Assembly (NCBI GenBank): GCA_020632995.1 | Contig: JACKEN010000024.1 | Span: forward strand, 1 to 64,000 | Origin: Deltaproteobacteria bacterium | GTDB taxonomy: Bacteria > Myxococcota > Kuafuiibacteriia > Kuafuiibacteriales > Kuafuiibacteriaceae | Direction: 5' to 3' | DNA: 64,000 nucleotides | Part shown: piece by piece, positions 11,701 to 20,020 of the stretch | Numbering within the stretch: position 1 is the stretch's first letter | Layout of the letters: every line of letters starts with the position of its first letter | Program-made: the position numbers and the translations under genes | The notes under the pieces: generated by a model | Database searches by the model: none | Seen by the model: the letters and a program-made list of their open reading frames with translations, nothing else | Told to the model about the DNA's origin: nothing

Positions 11701-14091
11701 CCGCGCCGCCCGCTCGAGGGCGGACTCCAGCCGCGCCTCGTCCGCCCGCGCCCGGTACAGGTGCACCAGCCGCAAGGCAGACTGCTTGTCGCCCGCGCCC
11801 GCGCCGCCCAGCGCCTCTTCGTAGGCGCGGATCGCGTCGGCCGGCCGCTCCGCCGCCTCCAGCGCCCGGCCCAGCTCGGCCCACAGGCCAGCGCGCACCT
11901 CGGGCGGATCGTCGAGGAGCAGGCGCCGGTCCAGCGCCGCCGCCCACGCGTCGGGGTCGCCGGCCTCCTTGTCGAGGGCCACCCGCAGGTCGAGGAGCGC
12001 GCGGTGGGTGCGGAAGCGCTCGGTCGCCTCGCGCACCGCGAAACGCAGGTCAGCCTGCGCGTCGGGATCGTGGGCCAGGGCCTCGTGGCACCGCGCGTAG
12101 AGCGCCGCGGCCTGACCGGGCTCCCCGGCCTCCACCGCGCGCTTCGCGCGGCGGCTCAACAGCTCCACCGCCTGGGCTCTGTCGCCGCGGGCGGTGTAGA
12201 GCTCGGTCAGGGCCTCGAGCGAGTCGGAGTGGGTGGGATCAAGCTCGAGCAGGGCCTCCAGCTGGGCCACCGCGTCGGCCTCGCGGTCTCCCGCCTCGGT
12301 GTACAGGCGCGCGGCGAGGCGCCGCAGGGTCGCCACCGCGGGGCGCTCCTCGGGGGCGCTGATCCGGTCGAGGTGCGGCACCGCCTCGTCCACCACCTCG
12401 AGGGCGTCGCCGGGCCGGCCGGCGGCGAGGGCGGCCTCGACCAGGGCCAGCCGCGGGCGCGCGGTGTGGGGGGCCAGGGCGAGGGCCTTTCGGTACCGGG
12501 CCTGGGCCGCGTCGGGGTCGAGGCCCTGCCACAGGTCGCCCAGCTCGAGCGACAGGCGCGACGCCCGCAGGTTGTCGCCCGCCCGCTCGGCCTGGGTGGC
12601 GAGGCGCTCCAGGATCGTCGCGGCGCGCCGGGGCTCACCCTGCAGGCGCGCGGCCCGGGCCAGGCCCTCGAGCGCCTCGGGGTGCTCGGGGGCGAGCTTC
12701 AGGGCCCGCTCCAGCTCGCGCCGCGCGCCCACCGGATCCTCGACCTGCTCGAAGAGGAGGCGCCCCGCCGCGAGGTGGGCGACGAGGCGGGTCTCGGGGT
12801 CGGGGGCGAGGCTGGCCAGGCGGCGCGCCGCCCGCACCGCCGCGGTGGCCCGCCCCAGGCCCGGCAGCACCCGCACCAGGCCCTCGAGGGCCCACGGATC
12901 ATCGGGGCGGAGCGCGATGGTCTCCTCGAGCAAGCGGGCTTGCTCGGCCGAGCCCTCCGCCGCTACCCGGGCCGCCGCGCGGTAGGCCAGGCCGGCCCGA
13001 CGACGCCGCCCCGCGCGCCGGAGCGCGCGCCCCGCCTGCTCGTAGTGCTCGCGCGCGTCGTCCGGGCGCGCCTCGGCCTCCGCCACCACCGCCATCGCGA
13101 GGCGGGCCGCCACGTGGTCGGGCTCCACCGTGAGCTGATCCGCCGCGAGGTCCACCGTGGCGCCGAACAGGGACCGGTCCGCCGCCCCCACCGACAAGAG
13201 GAGCTCGAGCGCCCGCTCGCTCCCCTCCTCGAGCGCGTCCCGGAGCACCGAGAACGCGGCCGGGAGGGCCCCGGCCGACACCTGGGCCTCGACCGCGGGG
13301 AGCAGCCGCTCCGCGTCGGCCCGGGCCCGCGCCGCCATCACCGAGGCCTCCGAGATCGCCTCGGCCGGCGGCGGGACGTGCCCGGCGGTGGACTCGCCCA
13401 CCAAGATCTGCAGGTTTCCTTGCGGCGTGAAGGCCACCTTGCGGATGGCGACGCCCTCGTGGATCGGCACCTTCCAGCCGTGGACGGGCAACAGCGCCCA
13501 CAGCAGGGCCCCCACCGGGTCGAAGCTGAACACCGAGGCGCCCTGAGTGAGCACCGCGTCCGCGTCGCGCCGGCCGAGGCGCGCGAGCACCTCGCGGAGC
13601 CCGACCTCGACGTCTCGGGGCACGCCGACCCCACAGAGCGCCGAGGGCCCGAACACGCGCACGTCGTGGACGTGGACCTCGAGCCCCTCGCCCGCCGCGG
13701 GCCCCACCCACACGTCGGCCGCCACCGGCGGGCCCTTGGGCCCGAGGGTCCCCTCGAGCACCCACCGGCCACCGTCGGCGGTGAGCCGCACGTCCCGGAG
13801 CGCGCGATCTTGCGCGGCCAGCGCGGCGTCGAGCGCCGCCGCCACCGCCCGGGTCTCGACCTCGAGGGCCAGGTAGCCGAGGCGCGTGGAGCGCCGCTGG
13901 AACTCCTCCGCCCCGCCCTGCAGGTCGAGGGGGAACTCCACCTCGGCCAGGGCCAGCTCCAGGGCCAACAGGCGCACCCCGTCCGCGAGGACGCGATCGC
14001 TCAGGGTCACCAGCGCGGTGCCCTCCACGAAACCGAGGGCCAAACCCAGCGGATTGCCCTCCAAACCCCGCCCCGAGCCGTCCAGCGCCAT
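5796..14091 (-). CDS. Giant tetratricopeptide-repeat protein (N-terminal 2,765 codons)
   Basis: From the ATG at 14091 the frame is open for more than 8 kb. Residues 1 to about 230 form a non-TPR, beta-rich domain (FPLDLQGGAEEFQRRSTRLG, FTPQGNLQILVG). After that the protein is an almost unbroken superhelix of 34-40 residue helical pairs with TPR consensus positions. Examples are ALALDPEQPEARHELTELL, EYLTALATDPEHLEARRAL and AEYRAALAADPHCVAARRGL. No signal peptide or membrane helix was seen, so a cytoplasmic scaffold is likely. If the downstream breaks were removed, the full protein would be about 4,380 residues, exceptionally long for a bacterial TPR protein. The same-frame ORF runs on to 5074, but its last 240 or so codons are Arg-rich, out-of-frame translation. 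Partners are unknown. Confidence 0.75.
7089..8802. repeat. Dense cluster of the GCARG-N4-CYTGC 14-bp semi-palindrome
   Basis: Seven strict copies lie at 7089, 7227, 7368, 7764, 8094, 8325 and 8789, each 14 bp, plus one relaxed copy at 8535. All fall inside the TPR coding sequence and are not tied to one codon phase. The copies at 7089 and 8789 are the perfect type GCAAG-N4-CTTGC, which uses codons otherwise rare in this genome. This is the densest cluster of a motif that recurs across the window; see the matching finding for the full list and rough expectation. Confidence 0.6.
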
Positions 14092-14337
14092 CGCGGCCTG
14101 AAGGTGTCACACGGGCCGGGTTTGGGGGCAAGTTGTGGGCCCCAGGGGCTAGAGCGCCGATCGGTTTGGAGCGCACCGATCTCGCTTGTTCTCGGCCCTT
14201 CTGCTCGCCGCGCCGGCTTCGCCTTTCGTCGGTTTCATGGGGAAACCATGCGCCCTCCTCACGCGACGACCAGAAGGGCCGATCCCAGCGCGATCTCGAC
14301 ACGCTCCAGACCGGTCGGCGCTCTCGGCCCGGCTGGA
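14092..14337. other. Intergenic region with a small inverted repeat
   Basis: This gap separates the start of the giant TPR gene from the 3' end of the lipoprotein gene, both leftward, so it should hold the TPR promoter. The only structure I can point to is GGTTTC-N5-GAAACC (14231-14236 and 14242-14247), a perfect 6-bp inverted repeat centred on an AT-richer patch and a candidate operator. A short loose repeat of CGATCGG/CGATC lies near 14158-14180. No convincing ORF, terminator or RNA gene was seen. Confidence 0.35.
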
Positions 14338-15231
14338 TCAGGGCCCCGCCTTGGGGGGCGTCAGGGCCGCCCGCGCCGCCTCGGCGCCGGCCGGGTCGGT
14401 GCAGGCGTCGGGGAAGGGAGGCGCGCCGTAGCGCGTCGGCTCGGTCGGCCCGGACCCCTCTTCGCACGCGGTCAGCGTCAGCTCGGCCCCGGCCCGCGTG
14501 AAGACCTGGGTCAGGTCCTCGGTCACCAGCTCGCTCCGGCTCCGGCGGCGGGCGCTCACGGTCTGGACGGTGACCTTCCCGGCCTCGCCCACCGTGGTCA
14601 CGCGGACCCCCACCCCGCCCCCCTCGAACTTCACCGGAGTGGTCACCGCGGGGGTCGGCGACGCGAGGCTCGTCGCCAGGCTGTCGGCCACCCGCTCGAG
14701 GGTCTCGCGGTAGCCAAAGGCGTGGTGCATGCAGGCCACCGCGCCGTCCCCGTCGGGCACCACCACCGCCTTCCCCATCGTGATCTCGATGTGGTTGCCG
14801 TCCGCCGGGCCGTCGCTCGAGAGGGTGTGGACCACCAACGCAGGCCGCGACCCGACCTGCCCGAGCGCCAGGTACTTGATCTCCTGGCGGGCGCTCCCCG
14901 CCATCGCGGCCGAGATCAGGGTGTTCAACGCGGCGCCCGCGCGCCCCGGCGGGGCCGACGCGCAGACGATCGGCGCGGTCTCCCCCACCGGGACCATGAG
15001 CATCCCACCCTTCATCGTCGGCGTGTCCGTCGCGAGCACGGTGCCGGCGCGCCCGGCCAGGTTCACCGGGAACGGGCGCAGGTGGTCCGCCTCGGTGTAG
15101 AGGTGCCCGAGCCAGCGGGGGTCGGTCTCGACGTCCTGGATGCTGAGGTCGTCCTCGTACCGCACGCCGGAGGTCGTGGCGCAGGCAGAGAGCGTCGCGG
15201 CGAACAGGACGGTGGGAGCCTTGCGCTGCAT
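14338..15231 (-). CDS. Hypothetical lipoprotein
   Basis: The ATG at 15231 gives a signal peptide with the lipobox LSAC (Cys about residue 17), followed by ATTSG, a typical outer-membrane lipoprotein N-terminus without Asp at +2. The mature part is about 280 residues of mixed alpha/beta character with several blocks ending in short Gly/Pro turns (NLAGRAGTVLATDTPTMKGG, EIKYLALGQVGSRPALVVHT). I do not recognise the family. It ends in a short Ala/Pro tail. The gene is divergent from the FkbM methyltransferase, with about 60 bp between starts that include a run of seven G at 15271-15277. Confidence 0.7.
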   Translation of the reverse strand: MQRKAPTVLFAATLSACATTSGVRYEDDLSIQDVETDPRWLGHLYTEADHLRPFPVNLAGRAGTVLATDTPTMKGGMLMVPVGETAPIVCASAPPGRAGAALNTLISAAMAGSARQEIKYLALGQVGSRPALVVHTLSSDGPADGNHIEITMGKAVVVPDGDGAVACMHHAFGYRETLERVADSLATSLASPTPAVTTPVKFEGGGVGVRVTTVGEAGKVTVQTVSARRRSRSELVTEDLTQVFTRAGAELTLTACEEGSGPTEPTRYGAPPFPDACTDPAGAEAARAALTPPKAGP

Positions 15232-15293
15232 GCGATGTCGAGTAGACGAAGGCGCGGAGAAAGACCAGCGGGGGGGGCGCCGCTGCGTGCGGA

Positions 15294-16277
15294 GTGGCCC
15301 TTGCCTCTTTGGTCGCCCTCCAATACGGGTTCGACGTGCCCTGGAAGCACCGGCTGGCCACGCGCTTGGCCCCGACGCTGCGGCGTCTGCGGCCACTGCC
15401 CGGCGCGCGCCACCTGAGTGACTGGGCGCAGCGCCACTTCGGCCCGAGCTTCGCGGGCGACGACCGGTGGGCGTGGGTGGACGACTTCGACGGCAGACTC
15501 CGCTTGCGCGTCGACCGCACCCAGCACATCGGTGCCACCATCTACTGGCACGGGGGGCACTCGCTGAACGAGCTGGCGCTGCTGCGACGCCTGGTGAGGC
15601 CGGGGGTGGTCTTCGTGGATGGCGGCGCCCACCTCGGCCACTTCAGCCTGGTGGCGGCGGCCCGTGGCGCACGCGTCTTGTCCATCGAGCCGGTCGATTC
15701 GGTGCGGGCACAGCTGATCGCCAACGTCGAGGCCAACGGCTTGACCAACGTCCAGGTCTCCGACCTCGCTCTCTCCGATCGAGGCGGGAAGGTCGCGCTG
15801 TTCGCGAACCCCAACCGCCTGCACGATCCGGTGGCCACCGGCGTCGCGGCCTTCGGCCGCACCCACCTGCTGCAGGAGGCGACCGCCACCACCCTGGACG
15901 CGCTGGTCCGGGAGTCCCGCCTGTCGCGTGTGGACGTCATCAAGCTGGACCTCGAAGGCGCGGAGCTCCCCGCCCTCAGGGGCGCACGGGGGCTCCTCCA
16001 GGCGCACCACCCCGAGCTCATCCTCGAGCTGAGTCACCCCTTGTTCAGCGCGGCGGGGTATACGCAAGCCGACTTGCTCGACTACCTCGGGGCCCTCGGC
16101 TACCAGGTCGGACTGATCACCGAGTACCCCCTGTCCGGCGCACTCCACCGTCTCGAGCTCCGGCGCTATGGGCGGGTCGTCGCGGTCAACCGTATGGCGC
16201 TCCCCGAGCACTGCAACGTCTTCGCCGCGACGCCCGAGCGCTTCGCGGCCGTCGTCGAGTGTTCACTCCGCGCCTGA
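15294..16277 (+). CDS. FkbM-family methyltransferase
   Basis: The protein is 327 residues and starts at a GTG. The SAM-binding motif I is VFVDGGAHLGHFSLVAA near residue 106, followed by LSIEPVDSVRAQL with the acidic residue that binds the ribose, then VDVIKLDLEGAELPALRGA near residue 215. The last block is the FkbM hallmark (K-D-x-E-G-x-E). The N-terminal 80 residues are basic and carry no signal peptide. Members O-methylate sugars, lipids or small metabolites, but the substrate here cannot be read from the sequence. The next gene starts 20 bp downstream on the same strand, so it may be transcribed with cassette A. Confidence 0.85.
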   Translation: MALASLVALQYGFDVPWKHRLATRLAPTLRRLRPLPGARHLSDWAQRHFGPSFAGDDRWAWVDDFDGRLRLRVDRTQHIGATIYWHGGHSLNELALLRRLVRPGVVFVDGGAHLGHFSLVAAARGARVLSIEPVDSVRAQLIANVEANGLTNVQVSDLALSDRGGKVALFANPNRLHDPVATGVAAFGRTHLLQEATATTLDALVRESRLSRVDVIKLDLEGAELPALRGARGLLQAHHPELILELSHPLFSAAGYTQADLLDYLGALGYQVGLITEYPLSGALHRLELRRYGRVVAVNRMALPEHCNVFAATPERFAAVVECSLRA

Positions 16278-16297
16278 AGAGGTGCTACGACCGCACC

Positions 16298-17584
16298 GTG
16301 GGCTGGCGGGCGACGGGGGCGAAGGCGGCGCTGCTCTGGGTGGTGGGGAGCACGACCGCCCACGCCGCCGAGCTGCGGGTGCAGGTCCCCGACACCGCGC
16401 TGGGGCGGGATCTCGCGCCCCGGCTGGCCCGGGAGCTCGGCCCGGAGCGGGTAGTCTTGGCGCCGGGGCCGGCCGAGCTGGTGGTGACCCTGGCGGAGGC
16501 AGAGGGGGCGCTCCAGCTCCGGGTGCAGGACCCGACGGCGCTGGTGCTGGAGCGACGCTTCTCGCTGGAGGACGGCCGGCCGGCCGCGCTGCGCAAGGTG
16601 GTCTTCGCGCTCGCTCGGGCGGCCCGGAGCCCGGAGGCGCCACCCGCGGTAGGCACCGCCACCACCGCGCCACCACGCGATGCAGGCTCGGTTGACGGCG
16701 AGGCCGGGGCGGGTGAACGCGCCAACGGTGCGCGGGAGGGGCTCCCACCCGACGGCCTGGCCGGTGGCGGTGCGCCGCCTCGGGATCCCGAGGTGCGGGA
16801 GCCGGTGGACCGGAACGCGGCGACGCGCCGCGACCGCGATGACGGCACGGTCGGCGGCGGCGTTGCGCCCCCTCGAGGCGCGGGTCGGGACGGCGCCGGC
16901 GACCAGGCGAGCCCCGATGCCGGTGGTGAACCGCCTCGAGGTCCGGAGGCAGGACGCGTTGCGACCGACGACGCGCCGCTCCGAGCCCCTGGTGCCACCG
17001 GCGACCCCGCGCCGAGCCCAGAAGAACCCGAGCTCCGCGCCCTCGCGCTCGGCGTCGGGCCCCACGTGACCTGGGCCGCCGGCGCCCCCCAGCTCGGCCT
17101 CTCCGCGCTCCTGGCCTACCGCGTGGGCCCGGTCCGAGTGGGGGTGCACGGGGCGCTGGCCGGGGTCTGCTGCACCGGCACCTCGGACGCGGCGGACGGA
17201 GAGGTGGCGCTGGAGGGGGATCCGACGGTCTGGAGCGTGGCCGGCCGGGTCGCGGGGCCGTTCCTCACCCTGGGTCCGGTCCTGTTGGGGCCGGCGCTCG
17301 AGGTCGGGGTGGAGCAGGTGCGGCTCCGGGTGACCCCGGTGATCTTCGCGGGCCCGGCGCCGAGCACCGACACCTCGAGCACCGGGCTGGTGGTGCGGGC
17401 CGGCGCGGTGGCGCGGGGTCGCGTAACTGGTCGACTCAGCTGGCGATTCGACGCTGCGCTGCAGGTCCGCGCGGCCGCGCCCGAGGTCTCGCTCCCCGCG
17501 GGGTTCCCTGCGAACGCCGCCCCGCTCGGGGTGGGCCGCTGGGGGCCGGCGCTCGCGGCGGCGCTGGAGCTGGATTTGTTTTGA
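16298..17584 (+). CDS. Cassette A: barrel-like outer-membrane protein with Cys-Cys motif
   Basis: A GTG at 16298 gives a signal peptide (AKAALLWVVGSTTAHAAEL). A short folded domain follows (to about residue 115), then a 130-residue Pro/Gly/Asp/Arg-rich linker, then a C-terminal domain of alternating hydrophobic strands (about 247-428). That domain carries GALAGVCCTG near residue 289 and ends LELDLF, with the terminal Phe expected of a BAM-inserted beta-barrel. The gene at 22997-24259 has the same plan (GVAGLCCH, terminal GAF), so the two are paralogues. The stop codon at 17582-17584 lies within TTGA, and the ECF sigma gene follows at once. I infer an envelope sensor or reporter for that sigma factor; no family name is assigned. 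Confidence 0.65.
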   Translation: MGWRATGAKAALLWVVGSTTAHAAELRVQVPDTALGRDLAPRLARELGPERVVLAPGPAELVVTLAEAEGALQLRVQDPTALVLERRFSLEDGRPAALRKVVFALARAARSPEAPPAVGTATTAPPRDAGSVDGEAGAGERANGAREGLPPDGLAGGGAPPRDPEVREPVDRNAATRRDRDDGTVGGGVAPPRGAGRDGAGDQASPDAGGEPPRGPEAGRVATDDAPLRAPGATGDPAPSPEEPELRALALGVGPHVTWAAGAPQLGLSALLAYRVGPVRVGVHGALAGVCCTGTSDAADGEVALEGDPTVWSVAGRVAGPFLTLGPVLLGPALEVGVEQVRLRVTPVIFAGPAPSTDTSSTGLVVRAGAVARGRVTGRLSWRFDAALQVRAAAPEVSLPAGFPANAAPLGVGRWGPALAAALELDLF

Positions 17585-17618
17585 AGAAACCGGGGGGCTC
17601 GAGGAACCCAAGGTCCGC
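17578..17618 (+). repeat. Junction repeat, copy 1 (TTTTGAAGA ... GGAACCCAAG)
   Basis: About 40 bp beginning at the barrel gene's stop codon read TTTTGAAGA, then a G-rich stretch, then GAGGAACCCAAG. The same order of blocks recurs at 19965-20005, directly before the ZU5 lipoprotein gene. GGAACC resembles the GGAAC -35 element of ECF promoters, so an autoregulatory promoter is conceivable, but no convincing -10 was seen at the right spacing. Confidence 0.4.
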
Positions 17619-17619
17619 G

Positions 17620-18234
17620 ATGGCGGAGCCCCCCACGGCCCAGGTGCTGGCTGACGGCGAAGGCCGCGCCGCGGAGCCCCGCGCCCGCGGCCTCGTGGCC
17701 CTCGCCCCCGCCCCCGAGGACCGCCCCGCGACGGTGGAGGCGCTCCTGCGCCGCCACGCCGAGGACGTGCACCGGCTGGTGTGGCGCCTGCTGGGGCCGG
17801 GGGCGGCGGAGGCGGACGTCGAGGACCTCTGCCAGCAGGTCTTCATGGCGCTCCACATCGGCTTCGCGAAGTTCCGCGGCGACAGCAAGGCGTCCACCTG
17901 GGTGTACGGGGTCGCCTCGCGCGTGGTGTACCGCGAGCTGCGCCGCCGCTCGTACCACCGGCGCATGGTGCGCGCGCTCGAGGCCGAGGTGGCGGCGCTC
18001 CTCGATCAGCCCAGCCCCGCGCCCAACCAGGAGACCCGCCTCGAGCTGGCCGAGGTCTGGCGCCGGCTGATGCGCGTGCACCCCAAGAAGCGGGTGGTGT
18101 TCATCCTGCACGACCTCGAGGGGCTCACCGGGCGCGAGATCGCCGAGGCGCTCGAGATCAAGGAGCCCACCGTCCACACCCGACTCTTTCACGCCCGACG
18201 CGAGCTGGCGCGGGCCCTGGAGGCATCCCGATGA
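17620..18234 (+). CDS. Cassette A: ECF-type RNA polymerase sigma factor
   Basis: The protein is about 204 residues. Region 2 is VHRLVWRLLGPGA, then VEDLCQQVFMALH and FRGDSKASTWVYGVASRVV. Region 4 is PKKRVVFILHDLEGLTGREI, then AEALEIKEPTVHTRLFHARR, a complete helix-turn-helix for the -35 element. The ATG at 17620 was preferred because it leaves a leader like that of the cassette B paralogue; a TTG at 17581 overlapping the previous stop is the alternative. The stop overlaps the next gene's start as ATGA (18231-18234), the usual coupling of an ECF factor with its anti-sigma. Sequence between regions 2 and 4 is as short as expected for group 4 factors. It is closely related to the sigma factor at 24284. 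Confidence 0.92.
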   Translation: MAEPPTAQVLADGEGRAAEPRARGLVALAPAPEDRPATVEALLRRHAEDVHRLVWRLLGPGAAEADVEDLCQQVFMALHIGFAKFRGDSKASTWVYGVASRVVYRELRRRSYHRRMVRALEAEVAALLDQPSPAPNQETRLELAEVWRRLMRVHPKKRVVFILHDLEGLTGREIAEALEIKEPTVHTRLFHARRELARALEASR

Positions 18235-19971
18235 GCTGCCCGCGTCTCGACGACCACCTGCGCTCTCCCCAGGATCCGGCCACGGCGGCGGCGCTCGCCC
18301 GGCACGCTGAGGGCTGCCCGGAGTGCGCCCAGCGACGGGCGGCGCTGACCCGAGCGCAAGACATCCTGCGTAGTGACGTGCCCCCGCCGATGGACCCGGC
18401 GGCGCCCGCCCGCTGGCTCGCGGCGGCGGAGACGGCCCGCGCGCCCCGGTGGGGCTGGCTCGCCGCAACCTCACTTGCCGCGGTGGCGGCCATCGCGTTG
18501 GGGCTGGTGCTCCGCGCCCCGGCCCCCGCCGTCACGGTGGAGGGGCCCCACGCCTCGCTCCCGCCCGAGCTTGGGCTCGACGACGGTTGGCTGCGCCTCG
18601 AGCCCGGCGCCGAGGCGCGGGTGTCGGGCCTGACCCTCTCGGTGAGCGCGCCCCTGGCGCTCCAGGGCCTCCCGGAGCGGCCGCTCCGGGTGGGGTACGG
18701 GGCGGCGGAGATCCTGGTGGCGCGGGCCGAGGCGGCGCCGCCGCTCGAGACCCCGGCCGGGCGCATCGCGCTCGGCGCGGGCCGCTTCACGGTGAAGGTG
18801 ACCGGGCAACAGACCCTGCTCACGGTGAAGGAGGGCCGCGCGCGGCTCACCGACGCGCGCGGCGCGACCCGCACGGTCGAGGCGGGTGAGCAGGCCAGCC
18901 TGCCCTTCGCTTCGGCCTCCACCGCGCAACCCAGCCTGCTGAACACCGGCCCCACGGATCACACGAGCCCGGACCCCGCTCGAGCCCCCGAAGCGCAGCG
19001 CGCGCCCGCCTGGGGCGAGGCGCCGAACGCAGTCGTCCAGGACGGGCACGGGCCCTCGGCGCCGAACGCGGTCGCTCAGCCTGGCGCGACGTCTCGTGGC
19101 GCCGACGCGCCGAGCCCGCACGGTCCGCCCGGCCCGGCGCCTAGAGCCCGCGCGGTCGACCAGCCCGCACGCGACGACGACGCGCCGAGCCCGCACAGTC
19201 CGCCCGGCGCGGCGCCTGGAGCCCACGCGGTCGCCGACGCGACGAGCGCGGACAGCCTGCCCGGCCCGGCGCCTCGAGCCCACGCGGTCGACCAGCCCGC
19301 ACGCGCCGACGACGCGCCCCGCACCGGCAACTGTAGCCCAGCGCGCAGCGCCCCATACGCCGCGCGCACCGCACGGCGCCGCGGCCCGAGACCGCGACGA
19401 CGTCGCAACGGCGCGGCGCCTGATCGGCCGCGACGACGCGCGGGCCGCGGACCTCGCCGAGGCGGTGCTCGCCCGGCGGCCCGCCGCGGACACCGAGGCG
19501 GAGGCGCTGATGGTGGCGGCCGATGCCCAGCGCCGCCAGGGCCACGCCGCGGCGGCGGAGCGCTTCTATCGCCTCGCGGCCGAACACCCCGGTGGCGCGG
19601 GGTTCCGTGAGGAGGCGCTCCTGCAGCGCGCCGCCCAGCTCGAGGCGCTGGGGCGGGCCGAGGAGGCGATGACGGCGCTGCGGCGCGCGGCCTCTGCCTT
19701 CCCGGACGGCGGCCTCGCGCCGGAGCGCGCTGCGCTCATGGCCACGCTGGGGCTGAAGCTGGGCCGGCTCGACGAGGCCCGGGACGCCCTGTTGGCGGTG
19801 GCGGACCGGTCCGACCGGGTGCTGGACGGCCCCCGGGTCGCGGTGGCCGAGGCGCTCCTGGCGTCCGAGCCCCGACGCGCGCAGGCCCTGTTGCAGCACG
19901 TGGTGTCGCGCCCCGGCCCCGCCCAGGCCGCCGCGAGGGCGCTCTCTGCCCGGGCCGAGGAACTTTTTTGA
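18231..19971 (+). pseudogene. Cassette A: zf-HC2/FecR/TPR anti-sigma-like gene, frameshifted
   Basis: The first frame encodes a zinc-binding anti-sigma motif (RHAEGCPECAQ, about residues 24-34), a membrane helix (LAATSLAAVAAIALGLVL, about 78-95) and a FecR-like beta domain (LRVGYGAAEILVARAEA, TPAGRIALGAGRFTVKVTG, LLTVKEGRARLTD). It then enters an Ala/Pro/His-rich repetitive linker. The TPR-like C-terminal part (AADTEAEALMVAADAQRRQG to RAEELF) lies in another frame and ends at 19971. The intact cassette B protein has both parts in one frame. The shift must lie between about 18950 and 19400, probably in the tandem repeats. The membrane and zinc-finger part could still be made alone. A sequencing indel cannot be excluded. 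Confidence 0.7.
19104..19320 (+). repeat. Degenerate tandem repeats in the FecR linker
   Basis: About three units of 60-72 bp encode variants of DAPSPHGPPGPAPRARAVDQ. Units begin near 19108, 19180 and 19243 and share GCGCCGAGCCCGCAC and GAGCCCACGCGGTCG blocks. Slippage in such a run is a plausible cause of the frameshift that separates the FecR and TPR parts of this gene. Confidence 0.6.
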
Positions 19972-20005
19972 AGACTCTTGTGGGGTCGTGGAACCCAAGC
20001 GCCGG
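19965..20005 (+). repeat. Junction repeat, copy 2
   Basis: TTTTTTGAAGA overlaps the stop of the anti-sigma-like gene, followed after a G-rich stretch by GTGGAACCCAAG. It matches the junction before the cassette A sigma gene (17578-17618) in block order and spacing. It lies directly upstream of the ribosome binding site GGAAAGGAG of the ZU5 lipoprotein gene. A reduced version (GTTTTGAAGAAG) occurs at the end of the cassette B barrel gene near 24251. Confidence 0.4.
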
Positions 20006-20020
20006 AAAGGAGCCCAACCC

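Noticed and set aside
14092..14337. Possible small RNA or small ORF in the gap
   Set aside because: Only a 6-bp dyad is visible; no promoter-terminator pair and no ORF with a ribosome binding site.
6115..15417. A 3,100-codon open frame on the + strand opposite the TPR gene
   Set aside because: Shadow of the TPR gene: high-GC third positions remove stops on the opposite strand. Its translation is Arg/Gly/His/Leu-rich low-complexity without domains, and it crosses several real gene boundaries.
19104..19320. Regularly spaced repeats considered as a CRISPR array
   Set aside because: Units are degenerate, in frame, encode a Pro/Ala linker and lack unique spacers; no cas genes are near.
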